Shown: positions 25,079 to 42,326, numbered from the stretch's first letter. The stretch: 64,000 nucleotides of DNA from Bostrychus sinensis (GCA_020698575.1 CM036257.1:15949520-16013519); one strand, 5' to 3'. Notes: generated from the letters alone by a model not told the origin. Numbers and translations: made by a program.

Positions 25079-28000
25079 CGTGACAACAATACAGTATTGG
25101 CAAATTATTACTGTTTACTTAATTTTGCTTTTAAAATAACTGCTAATTGTATAGTTTTGTGGTATTAACCATTCTTTGAGATGTGACTGGCTAATTTACC
25201 ACCCCATACATCTTATGGAGAATAAAAGGTACTTTCATTTTAGGAACATTCTCATCATCATCTCTTGTCTTTTCCCTTTCTGGGCTCACTGCAACAACTC
25301 ATCTGCTCCTGATTTGCATATTGGAGACCCTTCCTGGCATATCCTTCTGAATTTATCCGGGTTTGGGACTGGCATAAAAATACACTGGCTCATAACCCGT
25401 CGTGGCTTGGACATTTTTTTAACATATTCATACTTCATGTTCAAGTTTATTTTAAACAGAACAGATTTGATTAGTTTATCAAACACTCACCTGTAATCAG
25501 TACAGCCAGCTCCAGCTTGCAAAATCATAGATGAATTGTGAGCTCAACATTTCATTAATATCACCAAACCTTCATCTACAACTGGTCTGCAATCCCAGTT
25601 CCAAATCCAATCACTTTAAAGCAAGACCTTTTTTTATTTTACTTTTTTTGTTTTTTCCCAACTCCATACTGGTCGACTCTGGATATTGCTTGTCATTAGA
25701 ATAACAAATGCATTGCAGGTCCTGATTTAGTGTGGCGCTCTGGCCCCTGATGTATATTAATACCACAACACTGCACCTCTTACCTAGAGTTCATCACTCA
25801 TCCGGGTAAAAGAGGCAGAATTGAAAAGCAGGCCTTGTTTTAGCTGGAACCCAGATCACAGTCATTTATTGTGTCATGAGACAGGGCGGCCCCACTGCAT
25901 GTCCTTCACCTCCATGTGCAATGCCAGCATCTATTAGATGCTTAAGTATGTTTGTGACTGGTTTGAGGAGCGCACTGTTGTTTACATGACATAAACAATT
26001 TAGAAAATGTTATGAAAAGTTCCATGGCATATTGAAATGTATAGTTAATCATCTTGAGTTTGCCTGATGTTGCAGTCACAGTCTTCAGATTTGAACAAAG
26101 GAACAAAGGATTTGCATTTCATTTCATGCATATTTTTAATCATGTTCGACCCATCGTTGTCGTTCGGCCCACAGTGGTTCTCATTGAGTGAGTGGTGCAG
26201 CTCTGGGCTGGGTAAAGTGATGACTGCTGGTGACAGATTGTCCTCCAGCACACTGCTAGCACTTCTCCCAGACACACCGTCCATCCCTTTTTCATCTCTT
26301 CCTGAGTGGACATGAGGGCTCACCCAGCAATACAAGACAAATAACACTTGTGCCAGACCATCATTCTTCCCAGCAACAAGGCAGCGCACCTTCCAGTGGC
26401 TGGAGTCCATGTAGCACTGGACTCTCTGTGCTGCTACAATTAGAGTATGTTTGCATGTGGAGTTTACATTTGTGTAATGACTGCTATAGATTGTTCTGGT
26501 TTTAAGTGAGGCTTTATTTAACCATGTATCTAACTCAGTGATGTTGTATAAAGGGTAGCAATATCTACAGTGCAGTACAGTACATGTTCACTTGGCACTA
26601 TAGGGTGAGATGTCTTTGTGTAAAATATCTAACTTTACCAAACTTTGCATGCCTGCCGAAATTGAATCTAAATATTTCTTAGTTATGCTGCAATACATAT
26701 AGCTTTATAGTCATACTTCTGCTCAATATATATGGCTTATGGTTGAGGTAAGGCCAGATCAAGTGCTATATTTCTCTAGTATTCCCAGCAGCACAAAGAC
26801 AGTTAAGAGTAATACTTACAAATGTAGAAGTGAGTAATTTTAAAAAAAAAAGAGCTATGAGCTAGTGCAGCTCAACAAATCCAGTGGTCTACTGCAGATG
26901 TATTTTTGTTCCTAAGTTGAGATCAGGACCACAAGGTACAAATTTACTTTTCTATTATTGCTAAAAAAGCTGCAAGAGGTGGCAGCAGATAAAATTGGTG
27001 TGATAATAATCTCACTGGCCATGTAATGTTTTCTTACAATTTGTTTACACACAGGCTTTAATAGTTTATTTTTTAAGATAATAGTACTTTTATGAAGAGC
27101 AAATTTCTAACTTCTAATTTGTGGCTGAACATGGAGTAAATGGCTCCTTTTTAAACCGCTCTACCTGCCGGATCCTCAGGAGGCTGTTGGTGTGACTGCG
27201 CTGGTATAAAAGAGCGTCGTCTCATGATTCGTTAACTTCAGAGGCACTCTCGGGGAATCCTGAGGCCACACTCCCCCAGCCACCGCCACAGGCAATTACC
27301 ATCGTTTGAAATGCAAATGACTTCCATATACATGTGTAGTAAGTGTGTGGATACTTATGTGTGCCGGAGCGGGTTTACGCGCCGAATATGTCCATGTGCA
27401 CGCCCGTAGATGTGTGTGCATGTCCCAGTAACTTATCTTAAAAGCCATAAGCCCAGTGGTGCCCCAGCACAGCAGCAGCAGTCAAATACAATCACATCTG
27501 AGAGCGCCGCTACCTTGTGCACGCTCGCCATAAACGGGACCCTCCAAAACAGCAGCCGACAAAGAACATACCTTCAATTAGCCAAACCATTAACATTTTA
27601 GAGGAAGTCTGTGTTTGGGTCCCCTGGGCTGCCTGCACTCGCTACCAGTCTCCTTTTCATATTCAAATCCACCACATAAAAGTTAGCCATATCTAATCCT
27701 AAAAATGGCTCTTTTACCATTTTTCCCGGAGAAAGAGCCTGAAGTTTGAGTGGTAGGTATAATTGCCAGGTTATAGAAGAATAGTGGCATTATGTTCAAC
27801 AATTATCATGGGCCATAGGTGCTCCAGAGAGCCAGAGCAGTTTTTTTCTTCACGTTTGACCAAGATCTGTTCTGTTCATAACCGGTAAAGCAGCCCCTGT
27901 GAACACGGAATGGGATTGCATTCAGCATAGCGTACATACAGTACATGTAGTATATACTCTTTTTTCATTGTGCACACAATAGCAATAAAAGAAGTAGCTT

Positions 28001-28864
28001 GCTAATACAAAGTAAGAAATGGCCACCTTCCTAAGCATTTATTTTTGACTAAAAGGTGGTCTTTAAACTTGTAAATATATCTAAATATAAAGCCTGCATG
28101 AGTCACACTAGGTAACTTTGTGCTTTGGATTTCTTTCTGCAGAATAATTGGATCCACAGTAGATGTGGTAATATAGCAACACCACTCATCTGAACAGAAA
28201 ATATTTAAAATAACTTTGATCATATTTGATTTATGTTTATATGTGTCAGCAATGATATATGTGACAGTTGTACAATAATCCAAAGTTGACTTTTGAGATT
28301 TCAAGCGTGCACAAAGCTAGAGTCTTTTCTAATTTGGTAGGTCATTAGTCAAGCATACTAACCTACATTCATTTAAACAAGCGCCTCTCTGGGGGTAGCC
28401 TCAACGCTTGAGTGCTTTTGTGGTCATTATCATGTTGTGCTGTGGTTTGGTCTTCTCCATAAGAGACGCCACTATTGATTTGTTTCATTTTTGTGTCTGG
28501 CTGCTGTCACTTAACCATGCCATCTTAGCGCCCCATTGGCAGGGGTTGTGCTTCCGTCCACTTCTGTAACAGTTCAACAGCTTATACACACTGCTTTGAG
28601 TGTTTGTGCTAAACTTTGTGTGAACTTGCAGCAGGCTGTTGTGAGCCGTTTGTCCTCTCAGACAGTTAGCCCCAGGTCAGGAGGAGTGTTTTTGTCACAT
28701 GGGCCACTTACAGGTGTTTGGGAACATCTGATAATTTAGATTTAACTCAGCATCTATTGCTGTGTGCTCATTAATGCAACAGCCCACTTACAGAAGAAGT
28801 ACAGTACTGTGAGCAAGTTTTGGAGAGTGTTAGTATCAGGAAAGGTCAGTAATGGGCCAAGGAC
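25079..28864. other. Intergenic with a candidate noncoding element at 27130-27620
   Basis: Mostly AT-rich. The block at 27130-27620 is GC-richer with many CpG (GGGTTTACGCGCCG, GAGAGCGCCGC) and a perfect octamer ATGCAAAT at 27311-27318. The 121-codon minus-strand frame at 26045-26410 has no recognisable domain. Confidence 0.35.
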
Positions 28865-28881
28865 AAAAAAAAAAAAAATAA

Positions 28882-28953
<72 letters not shown>
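28865..28953. repeat. Poly(A) followed by (AT)n
   Basis: About 34 A residues with one T, then about 27 AT units. The A-run could be the tail of an old retroposon, but no body is recognisable upstream. Confidence 0.9.
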
Positions 28954-28955
<2 letters not shown>

Positions 28956-29063
28956 CCAGGAGTTTTTTAAGGCATTCTGTACCATTTTCGACCCAAAGAT
29001 ACTAATTTTCACTGTCTTAAAGAACTAATGATACTGTTTATGGATTCTTTGCCATTGTGAGAG

Positions 29064-29220
29064 GTGGCTCAATGGAAAGAACTTTTAGCCCTGAACTAGA
29101 AGAGCTTGCTGTTTGAATGCATTTCTGGACAGAATATCTTTACCATGTGTGACAGAGGTCTACCCTCTCCAAGTACTTCTGTTTTAATTGGTCTGCCTTT
29201 GATGTAATTTTGTGTATTTT
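29064..29220 (+). repeat. Possible degraded tRNA-derived SINE
   Basis: GGTGGCTCAATGGAAAGA resembles a pol III A box and GTTTGAATGC, about 50 bases later, a B box. No repeat partner in this window and no tail were found. Confidence 0.25.
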
Positions 29221-32200
29221 TATTTGTACAATGAAGGACCTTTTTTCATAGCCTTCTTTAAAGACTTTTTCACAGTACTGTAAATTTACATGCATTCTCC
29301 AAACGCTTATTGATAAATTATACTAAATTAGGGATTTTTTTGTATTATATGCAATACAAAAGCACATTCACTTAAAACAACTGTCACTGTGGTGAATTGA
29401 GACATTGACTCAGTGGAAGGAAACACCCTCTAAAATGCTGAAATTATGTATTGATTTTCCTTCTGTTGTTCGCTCTGATGCCTCTGGGTAATTGCCTCTT
29501 CACTGCTGCTGCTGGAGCACTGAGGTGTTTCAGTGACTCCAGACCCTTATTTAGACTCTCAGACCGGGAAAACTCACCGCCGTCATGTGTCCCGGGTCAT
29601 TACCATGCACAGAGACAATGGACTGTACTATTGCATTAATTCAGGGAAGGTTAATCTAAACATACAGTAGTCCAAACAATCATGATAAAGGCATCATAGT
29701 GTGGTTTTGTCATGTCAAAAGCCAATCACCATTTGGGTTGGGTTTGGGCTGCAGAGGGAGCTTTAGCTTCAGGAGTCTTTGTGCAACAGATACCAGTGAA
29801 AACATCAGAGAGCAGCTTTATTTTTTTAATTGGCACATTGAATGTATTTTTATGCAGATTAACTCGTCATCTTCATATCCAACGTAATGCTTGATTGGGT
29901 TTAAAAAATGGCAAACAATAAATGCTGTGCATAAAAAGTCTAAGACAATGAGCCTCATGGGCTTTAATGGGGCTGTGAGACAAAGTGATGACTGTCCCAA
30001 TTTCCAAAATATAAAATATACTTTCCTATTTTTCAGCACAAAATGACTGTATTCATCATTAAGTTACAGGCATCCTGAAAGTTTGGGCTTTGCTCTGTTG
30101 TAAGTTTAACTTAAAAAGTCAGAGCTGCATAATGTAGCTATTGCCACACTAACCAATATTATATCATCATCAGTACAACACTGAACACTGAACAAGCTGT
30201 TGTCCAGGCTGAAGGGGAATGACATAAAATCAAATACCAAGACAACAAACAAAACAAAAAACAGAACAGTAAAATTGACACCCTTAAATGTTTTTGTTTT
30301 ATTAGGTTATATCTGATACTAGTATACTATCGTTACCACTTATTCTTGTTAAATTGTTGGCTAGTGCAGATTAATTAGTCAGTTACATGGCAGTATGCAG
30401 AAATGTTCAAGACAATCCTGTTGAAGTTCAATTTTTAGCAATTGTGAACATAGCATAGTTGGTTGTTGAAACCAGAGTCAGTTCTGTGCATAAAAAGGCT
30501 TCAGTGATGCCAGAGGCTTCATGAGAATGGCCAGGCCTCATGAGAACGTGTTTGATAAAAAGGCAACAGTTACACACCACTCATAAAGCCTTAACTTTGT
30601 AAAACACAATCCATGAGCACACAACTCACATGAAACTTAAAGCAGGTTGACTACAGTGGTAGAAGACCACACTAGTGCCACTCCTGTCAGCAAAGAACAA
30701 GAAGCTGAGTTGTAAATATGCATGGATCGCCTAAATTGGTCAGTAGAAAAATTTGAAAACATGCCTGGTCCTATTAGTCTCAATATTTGCTGTGGCATTC
30801 AGTTGGCTTTGGCAAATGAAAGATAGATGTGTAACCATCAAAACTACAACAACTGTGTGATGCTATCATTATGGGCCAGAATCTTCAGAAATCTTAAATT
30901 TAGTTACCGTAGTTAAGACAGATCTGCAAATACTCTACTTTTTTTCAGCAGAATTTTAAGTTGTTGGCACATGTCAGCCAAAGCACGCAGTGTGACCAAC
31001 TCCAGACAAGAAAGTGAGTAAAAATTGATTCAAATTCCTTTGATGTGTCATTGTTTCAGTGACTTGATAAATCAAATCAAGAAAGAGCTGTGCTAAATTG
31101 CTCTGTGAATACGGCTGCTGAAACCAATACTGTTTTCTTTGCTTTGCTAATTATTAATTACCCCTCTCCATGCATATGTGTTTATTCCTAATTGTATTTG
31201 ATGGATGACTGGCAGCTTTGACACCTCATTAGACCAGATTAATTGAACGACACAATATTTATGTCTCGGCAATGACCGGTTATCCTACCATCTATCACTG
31301 AGATGATCTCGCTGATTGAAAACCACTGGTCCGTGTAATTCTAATTATTTGGAATTAGAAAAGAATTTATAGCTTCTTGTGGCGTTTTCCTGTGATGACG
31401 GCAAATTGGAAACATTAAATGCATAACGAGGGGGAAAATGAGAGGAAGACACAATCAAAGAATTAATGCGGGTGAATGTCGTGCGGGGGGGAAGGGCACT
31501 GTTCGAGCCACACTTCTCACCAAAGACAGGCGGTCACACGCCAATTCATAACATTTGTCTCTGAATCCTGAAAGGCAATGCCCACAGGACCTCTATTTAG
31601 AAGAGCAGCTTCTTTCTTCACATTTAACCAAACCTGTATATTTTCCAACTCCCTCTGCACTCACTTCCAAACATGCTTCAGCAGAACATCTCGATCCATA
31701 TTCTTTTATTTAAAAAGTTAGCTGAGTACTCAAAAAAACATTTCCACTGAACTTCATATAACCCTCCTCTAACTTCTGCAAAAGCTTGGCGCCTCATGGG
31801 AGGAGCACAAACTAAAATCCAGTATTTGAGCTCACAGAGAAGCAACAAGGCCCAGAAGAGTGGAGCTTTTACTATCATACGGCGAAAGGAAAGCCGCAAG
31901 GAACAGACTTCTTTCACAGGTACTGAGAACTTCCTCAAGCTTATTTTTCCAACTTTTCAAGTCTCTAACACCATTAGCCCGCTCCCTTGTGGTCTTGAAA
32001 GGAGTGGAGCTGATTGAATTAAGCTGTTTGCTTCTTTGAGACATTTTGACAAGCTTTTTTTAAACAGAAGTCAGTTACTGCTGCCATAACAACAAAAGAC
32101 GGCAGCCAGCAAAAGCACACACAATATTCCTATATGTATGCACAGCAGCCAGATCCATATATGCACATATACTGTAGATTCAAACAAACACTATCTGGAA

Positions 32201-32817
32201 ACCATCGCTAAATCTGCTGACAACCATCTCTCTTCAGGACACACACCAAAGACATTCTTAGAACCTGCTGCTCTGTAATGTCATTTACACCATCGTATTT
32301 TAATCAATTTAACCGGCCTTTTTGGATATAGTTGGCTCCAAACACTTTTTTCTCATTTTAAAAATAGGACAAATGCTCTTTTGGAATCAACCAGGGAGAA
32401 GTTTAATCTCATTGAATGGAGCCAAAGCCAGACGTTTAGCTGCACACAGTGTAGAATACAAGATTATACTGGCCTGATATAGCCCTTCCACCACCCGTTT
32501 ATTTTTATCCCCTATTAAGGCAGTGATATCCTTAAAGGCTGCCAAAATTATCCTGTAAAAATGCTGACTGGGAAATATGAAAGGTTCCAGGCAGTTCTAG
32601 TAAGCAATCTGCGCGCATGGTGGAGCAATGTGACTGCTGTGCTTGCTATACCAACAGGGGTGACCCCGGCTGGGTGGAGGTGAGACTAAATGAAAGTCAA
32701 GCCTGGATCTTAGGAGAGCCAAGTCTGGATGCACAACCTTTTTTTGAAACTGACTACAAAAAGAGGCTGCTTTACATAAATGTTTGTGTTTACTGGATTC
32801 ATTAGGATGAGGACTTT
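29221..32817. other. Intergenic with a candidate noncoding element at 31130-31570
   Basis: The block at 31130-31570 carries a dense run of homeodomain-type cores (TAATTATTAATTA at 31148-31160, GATTAATTGAACG, TAATTCTAATTATT, AGAATTAATGCG), no simple repeats and no coding potential. It is the strongest enhancer-like block in the intergenic region by eye. The rest is featureless. Confidence 0.35.
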
Positions 32818-33539
32818 AAGAGTGTGTTCATACTTTCCGTGTTTCGCTTCAATCAAACTCAGGTGCGCTTCCTGGGAAAGTCTGGTTTGTTTGAGCAGGT
32901 GTGAACGTGCAATCAAATGAACTCTGGTCCTCCCGAAATCAGAGGTCTTGGTGCGGTGCGCTTTGGTACTCCCCTGGTCTGGTCCTGGTGAAGTGCGAAC
33001 CCAACACGGACCAAACACTAACAGCAAGAAGTGGACTTCACCACTGTTTACCAATGGCAGAAAAACAACACATATCTAACGTCACTAAAATACAAATATA
33101 CCTACTTTAAATAACATGTACTTAAAAGGTTGCTAGCATCAGCAAACAAATGTAAAAACACTGAACACACAGATTTCATATTAATCACCAGAGAGAGTCC
33201 ACAGCTCTATTCAGCCGTTATCGCTGCTCTAGAGAAAACACTTATTATATTAATATTAATTAAAGTGCACAGTATGATATTATTGGAATATATGAAGCTG
33301 AAGAGGCGGACTTTTGATCAATAGATGGACCAGGATTTCTTCTTCCCAAGTTTCTCTCAGTAAATACTGATGTGCTGCCCCCTACAGGTGAGGGGTGTTA
33401 ATGCTCTCTCAGTCAGTTAAGTTTGTTTGACAGAGCTCAGTGTGAACTTGAACCAGACCAGTGACATTATCGACAGAGGTGCAGACTTTTGCCCCAAAGC
33501 TCACCAAGTCTTGCAGACCAGTAAGTGTGAACACACCCT
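32818..33539. mobile_element. Nonautonomous terminal-inverted-repeat DNA element
   Basis: The left end AGAGTGTGTTCATACTT and the right end (reverse complement AGGGTGTGTTCACACTT) match at 15 of 17 positions. Subterminal blocks such as GAGCAGGTGTGAACGTGC and CCTGGTCTGGTCCTGGTGAA on the left are mirrored by GAACCAGACCAG and GCAGACCAGTAAGTGTGAAC on the right. There is no transposase frame, so it is nonautonomous. The GTGTGTTC-type termini are common in fish; I could not see a target duplication and leave the superfamily open. Confidence 0.65.
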
Positions 33540-33656
33540 ATCTTTCTCTTGAACACTTTCAGTAACATAAGGAGTCCACCACTACACAACTAGCATGGCA
33601 ATGTTTATGTGAGTGCAAGTTGAAACTACAAAATGAGATATTTCAGAGGGATTTCA

Positions 33657-34040
33657 TGGGGTGCACGGTGGCAGAGCGGTCAGTGTTCTCGACCCCCCGG
33701 CAAGGAGATTGTTGGTTTGAGCCCCGGCCGACCAATACACCATCACACGATCTCTCTGGGTGGAGTCTGCATGTCCTCTCCGTGTTACTGTGGGTTCTCT
33801 CCAGGTACTTCGGCTTCCTCCGTCCAAAGACATGCATGTGTTAGGTGAATTGGTGACTCTAAATTGCCCCTAGTGAATGAATGTGAGAGTCTGTCTGTGT
33901 TTGTCTCTGTGTCAGCCATGCGACAAGCTGGCCCCTGTCCAGGGTGTACCCCGCCTAAGGCCCAAAGTTATTGGGATAGGCTCCAGTCACCCGCGACCCC
34001 CAACGGGAATAAGCGGAAGAAAATTAATGAATGAATGAAT
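33657..34040 (+). mobile_element. Well-preserved tRNA-like SINE with target-site duplication
   Basis: The element starts with a pol III-like head (GCACGGTGGCAGAGCGGTCA, then GGTTTGAGCCC as B box). The body has landmarks common in fish (CTCCGTCCAAAGACATGC, GTGAATTGGTGACTCTAAAT, TAGGCTCCAGTCACCCGCGA), and it ends in a TGAA-type simple tail. An 11-bp duplication borders it, GAGGGATTTCA (33646-33656) and GAGGGACTTCA (34041-34051), differing at one position. Flanking duplication plus a simple 3' tail indicates LINE-driven retroposition. It is the youngest of four relatives in this window, all on the plus strand. Confidence 0.8.
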
Positions 34041-34246
34041 GAGGGACTTCACTTCTTCTCATGTATGTTGGCTTAGTTGCTATGAAGCTATTGCCCACAT
34101 ATCTTTGCATAGCCCTCTCCTCACATTCACGTTACTTTGCATAAATGTGTTAAATGCAAAAAGTGAGGCAAAAAGCTCCCCATTAATATTTTCTATCCAT
34201 TCACTGACAGGACACACATACGCAGTTGGCTGCTATTACCAAATTA

Positions 34247-34375
34247 TTAGGGGTGTAACAATACAGTTACTTTATTGATCTATACATTCTTTATTGCTAC
34301 AATACAACTATATCGATAAACATGACCTTGTATTGAATTGTATTGTTTTCAAGGTAGTGTATTTTAATATACATG
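34247..34375. repeat. Possible degraded DNA-transposon terminus
   Basis: AGGGGTGTAACAATACAG followed by TTGATCTATACATTC and a later TTGTATTGAATTGTATTG resembles the GGGTGTAACGATAC-type ends seen in fish genomes. Strongly diverged. Confidence 0.3.
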
Positions 34376-35702
34376 GAAAAAAATCTATAATATTGGAAAT
34401 ATCTAATATTATAAATTTGCATGTTAAAATAAAACCAGATACTTATTTTTTTATGTAATTTTTGTGTTTTTACAGAAATCAAACTTTATGTTCAACTTTT
34501 CTTCTCTCTGATTTTTGGCAAAAAGTTTGCTGTATTGATTTTATCAATATGAAGGTCAAAATCAAATCATATAATTTTTAATCAGCCAGCATTGTTCTTG
34601 AATCAGATGGAAAGAATTCTAATGGCTATGTATTGTTGATCAAATTGTTACTGACGTGTCATGTGGGAGGTTCTCCTACAGGAGCCTTCCAGCCATACTT
34701 TGTGCCTGTCCCAGATAAACTGATGGCATCAGGCATAAAAACCTATATGCTAAATTAAAATCACATGTGAAAATCACAACAACAACAAAAATCACATGAT
34801 TTGTTGTGGTGACCGCTGAGCGGAGCAGCCAGAAGGGAACTTAAAATGGTCTTGACACTTAAAAAGTCAGCGTTAAAAGTAGCTTTTTAACGGAGATTTT
34901 ATCCTGTGAAAAAAAGCTTTTTTTTTTTTTTTTCGCCAGATACTCACAATGAGGATTTTTTTTTGGACAAATCTCAGGTCCACCGAGGAAAATTTAGACT
35001 GAAACAATGTCTTTTATTCTTGGAAGGGGACAAACTAAGAGGATAATTTCCTTATCAAACATGCACCAAGTCATTTGAAATAAAAGTTTTGTACTTAAGT
35101 TAACCGTTCCTCTGGGTGAAGTTTGTAATTGAAGAGTTACTATTGCCCTGTGGGTGTTCGCAGTGTTGGAAGTTAGTAGAAGCCCGGATAGCAGGTGTGT
35201 GACTTGAATTTAATAGAGCCCCATCTTTTGAGCATTTTTGGTACAGTTTTCTCCACACACGCTACTATATTTCATTTTATTTACTAGTTTACACAAAAAC
35301 CTCTCATCATTTATGTGTGAATATTAGTTTAGACACACAGAGACGTCATAAAGCCATAAAGAGCTGACACTACAAGCCTGTTATGCCAGCTGCCTTATTG
35401 AAATGAACTTGAGATGAATGTATTGATCCTTGTGGATTCCAATGACACAACACGTTTTCTTTAGAGGTGACTCGGGAGGTTCCTCTTCTGTTATGCATGT
35501 CCCTAGCCTTAGGTGAGCAAACTGTCTGAATCTGGCATTACCAGCACAGGTTCTCCTCAACATGTGCCTTTTAAATCTTCAAAATTGAGGAAGTAATAAA
35601 ATAGTTCCTGGAGAGTGAGATTTAAATTTAGAAATGTTTGTAAACCTTATTTAAGTTTCTTGAAAAATAATAATGTGAAATGTGTTCAGTAACATACAAC
35701 TG
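34376..35702. other. Intergenic, nothing seen
   Basis: AT-rich with homopolymer T and A runs (for example 34917-34934). No exon or confident repeat. Confidence 0.5.
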
Positions 35703-36008
35703 CTGCACAGTGGCATAAAAGTGTGGGCTCCTACTGCTCAGCAAGTATGCTGTGGTTTTGATTTTCTTGGGCCGGCTGACTACAATCTCTCCGAGTGGAG
35801 TCTGCCTATCCTCCATGGGTTAAGTGGGTTTCCTCTGGCTTACTCTCATTATCCAAACACATGCACTTGTTAGAAGAATTTGTGAATCCAAATTTTTTCT
35901 ATAAGTCTCTGTGTCTCTGCAGCTAAAAGTTAATAGTCCCAACCATAGTTGATGGAATAGGTTCCAGCCACCAATGACCCCTAACAGCAATAGGTCAAGG
36001 AAGATGAT
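35703..36008 (+). repeat. Old SINE copy, same family as 33657-34040
   Basis: Ordered matches: GCACAGTGGCATAAAAGTG head, GAGTGGAGTCTGCCTATCCT, GGGTTTCCTCTGGCTTACTC, ATCCAAACACATGCAC, GTTCCAGCCACCAATGACCC. Diverged, tail lost; it is followed 56 bp later by a long (AT)n tract. Confidence 0.65.
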
Positions 36009-36059
36009 CCAAAAACAGAAAAAAAAAATGTCATTAGAGCTTTACCAAAAAGAGTACTG

Positions 36060-40707
<4,648 letters not shown>

Positions 40708-40740
40708 ATGTGTGTGTGTGTGTGTGTGTGTATGTGTGTA
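40708..40740. repeat. (TG)n microsatellite
   Basis: About 16 TG units with one TATG interruption, just upstream of the predicted esrrb promoter. Confidence 0.9.
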
Positions 40741-40794
40741 TATTCCTGCATTCTGAATGACAAGCCCCTCCCCCTCACACGAATACTTCAAACA

Positions 40795-40925
40795 CACTGG
40801 GCGGCTCCAGGACAGCCTCCATAATCCCAACCAATAACGTCCACTCCATATGCTCCAAACCACACCCCCCTCCTCTTAAAGAGCCCCCGCGCTTTCAATG
40901 GAGCCTCAGTCCCGTCACTGACAGT
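40795..40925 (+). promoter_or_regulatory. esrrb: Predicted esrrb core promoter
   Basis: A CACTGGGCGG GC-box-like motif ends at 40804, a CCAAT box sits at 40831-40835, and a C-rich run followed by a TTAAAGAG TATA-like motif at 40876-40883 leads into CAGT/CACTGACAGT initiator-like sequence near 40910-40930. The spacing suits a start about 360-380 bases before the first coding ATG. Predicted from motifs and position only; other promoters may exist upstream. Confidence 0.35.
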
Positions 40926-41290
40926 CTGTGTGTGCACTGCTCCACCACTACTGCTCTCATCCAGCTATCCCAATCTCTGGCACACATTTTTTTACAACCC
41001 TTTCTTCTTTCTCATCTTTCTACCTGTTCTTTGTCCTCTCTGCTCTCTAAACACCACTTTTTGTTTTTTATTTGTGTGTGTTGTCTTGAACCTATGCAGA
41101 CTGGAGTTGTTCAGGCCAAGGCGCACTTGATTTTGAGGAAAAGGGGGGAGAGAAGAGGCAACACCCAGGAACTCCTAAGCAACATTTCTGCAAGAAATGT
41201 GGACTCATAGGAACTGAACACCTAATCCAGCCTTTCTTCTAGCTGTTTCCGTCTGTTTTTTGCCACACCTGGAATGATAAAGGTGGACTG
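40926..41290 (+). other. esrrb: Predicted esrrb 5' untranslated region
   Basis: Pyrimidine-rich leader between the predicted promoter and the start codon. An in-frame TAG at 41240-41242 closes the reading frame upstream, which supports ATG 41291 as the first codon. Whether it is one exon or contains a further intron cannot be told. Confidence 0.4.
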
Positions 41291-41291
41291 A
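41274..41291 (+). other. Five-codon upstream ORF overlapping the esrrb start (UGAUG)
   Basis: ATG ATA AAG GTG GAC TGA. Its stop codon shares the A of the esrrb ATG, giving UGAUG. Such overlaps can allow terminating ribosomes to restart at the main ORF or limit its use. Seen directly; the effect is inference. Confidence 0.5.
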
Positions 41292-41340
41292 TGGATGTTT
41301 CCGAATTGTGCATCCCCGACCCCCTCTGCTACCATAACCA
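41291..41340 (+). CDS. esrrb: esrrb coding exon 1 (long N terminus)
   Basis: Encodes MDVSELCIPDPLCYHN plus two bases (CA) of codon 17. The donor GTAAGTGCC follows at 41341. The peptide aligns with the first residues of the long ERR-gamma isoform (MDSVELCLPES... in mammals), which mammalian ERR-beta lacks in its usual form. Phase 2 joins exactly to the exon 2 acceptor, giving HNQLLTRMPAEDRH. The start has G at +4 and an in-frame stop 51 bases upstream. Exon 1 and exon 2 are about 7.1 kb apart. An alternative start at the internal Met22 (48452) would give the short form. Very short exons like this are missed by ORF callers; the family match and exact phase are the main support. Confidence 0.8.
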
Positions 41341-41365
41341 GTAAGTGCCTATTTGCTTATTTTAT

Positions 41366-41396
41366 CCCCCCCCCCCCCCCCCCAAAAAAAAAAAAA
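41366..41396. repeat. C18-A13 homopolymer pair
   Basis: Eighteen C then thirteen A, starting 25 bases past the exon 1 donor. Length may be affected by sequencing. Confidence 0.9.
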
Positions 41397-42326
41397 CTCT
41401 TATTAAAAAAGTTTTTTGCATGATTCATTCATCATTGAACGGGACAGCAGCAGGGCTCATAGTGAGAGTGAAGCTACAGCGTCCCGGGATGGGTATAGGA
41501 TAGTCCAGGTTGTATAGCAGTTGTCTGTCTGTGCATTAGGATTTTTTTAACCTTCTACCTTTTCTGTACAAGAGAAAGGGTCAGATTAATTCGGATAAAA
41601 TTCCCAAGAAAATCCCCTAGCACCAGCCGCTATCCACCACTAACCCAGCAGTGAGTTTGACAGTATTCGCTTATAGAAGTTTAGTTAGAAACATAATTTA
41701 GACTTTTAATTGTTCTTTAGAGTCCAAAAACTGAACAAAAATTAGCATAACAGTGGGAGTATTTTCTGCTGTATAGAGAGTTGACATGAGGTGAAGGGGC
41801 CATATGTTTGCAGTCTATAAAAAGACTTGTCTTTAGTGTCTCTTTGCGACAGCCATTGCATGCCTAGAAAGAGGCTTTTTCTCTTTTAACCCAATACAAC
41901 TGGACTGGTTTTACTGGCATCCTCTTAATGTAAAGCCCTAGATAGGATTGGAGAGGTTTAACCTGCTTATCATTTTTTACAGCAGCAGGGCCAATGCTTA
42001 CATTTGAAAAAGTGACTTCAAACAAGTGTATTATGGCACCAGCGGACAGATTAAAAAGTGGCACTGATTTTTGTTGACTAAGGATAAAACGATAGAACAA
42101 TGGCTGAAAATTGTTTTTTTCTAAACATGGGTGCAGATTCTAAATTTTAATTACTTTTAAACGTGAATTATTTATTTAGACAGCTCTGTTAAAAAAACAA
42201 AAGCATTCATATTTTTATTAATGGTGTAATCTGTAGTGCTCTGTATTTAATTTATTAAGCCCTAATTAATTACCAGCATAAACTAGTACCCTTGCGTCTA
42301 TCTGTTTTTTTTTTTGTTTTGTTTTG

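Noticed and set aside
26045..26410. 121-codon minus-strand ORF
   Set aside because: No family resemblance, no supporting sites; likely chance in a GC-balanced stretch.
27311..27318. Octamer ATGCAAAT as an Oct-type pluripotency site
   Set aside because: The octamer occurs about six times in the window (for example 2390, 22549, 25313), close to expectation for AT-rich DNA.
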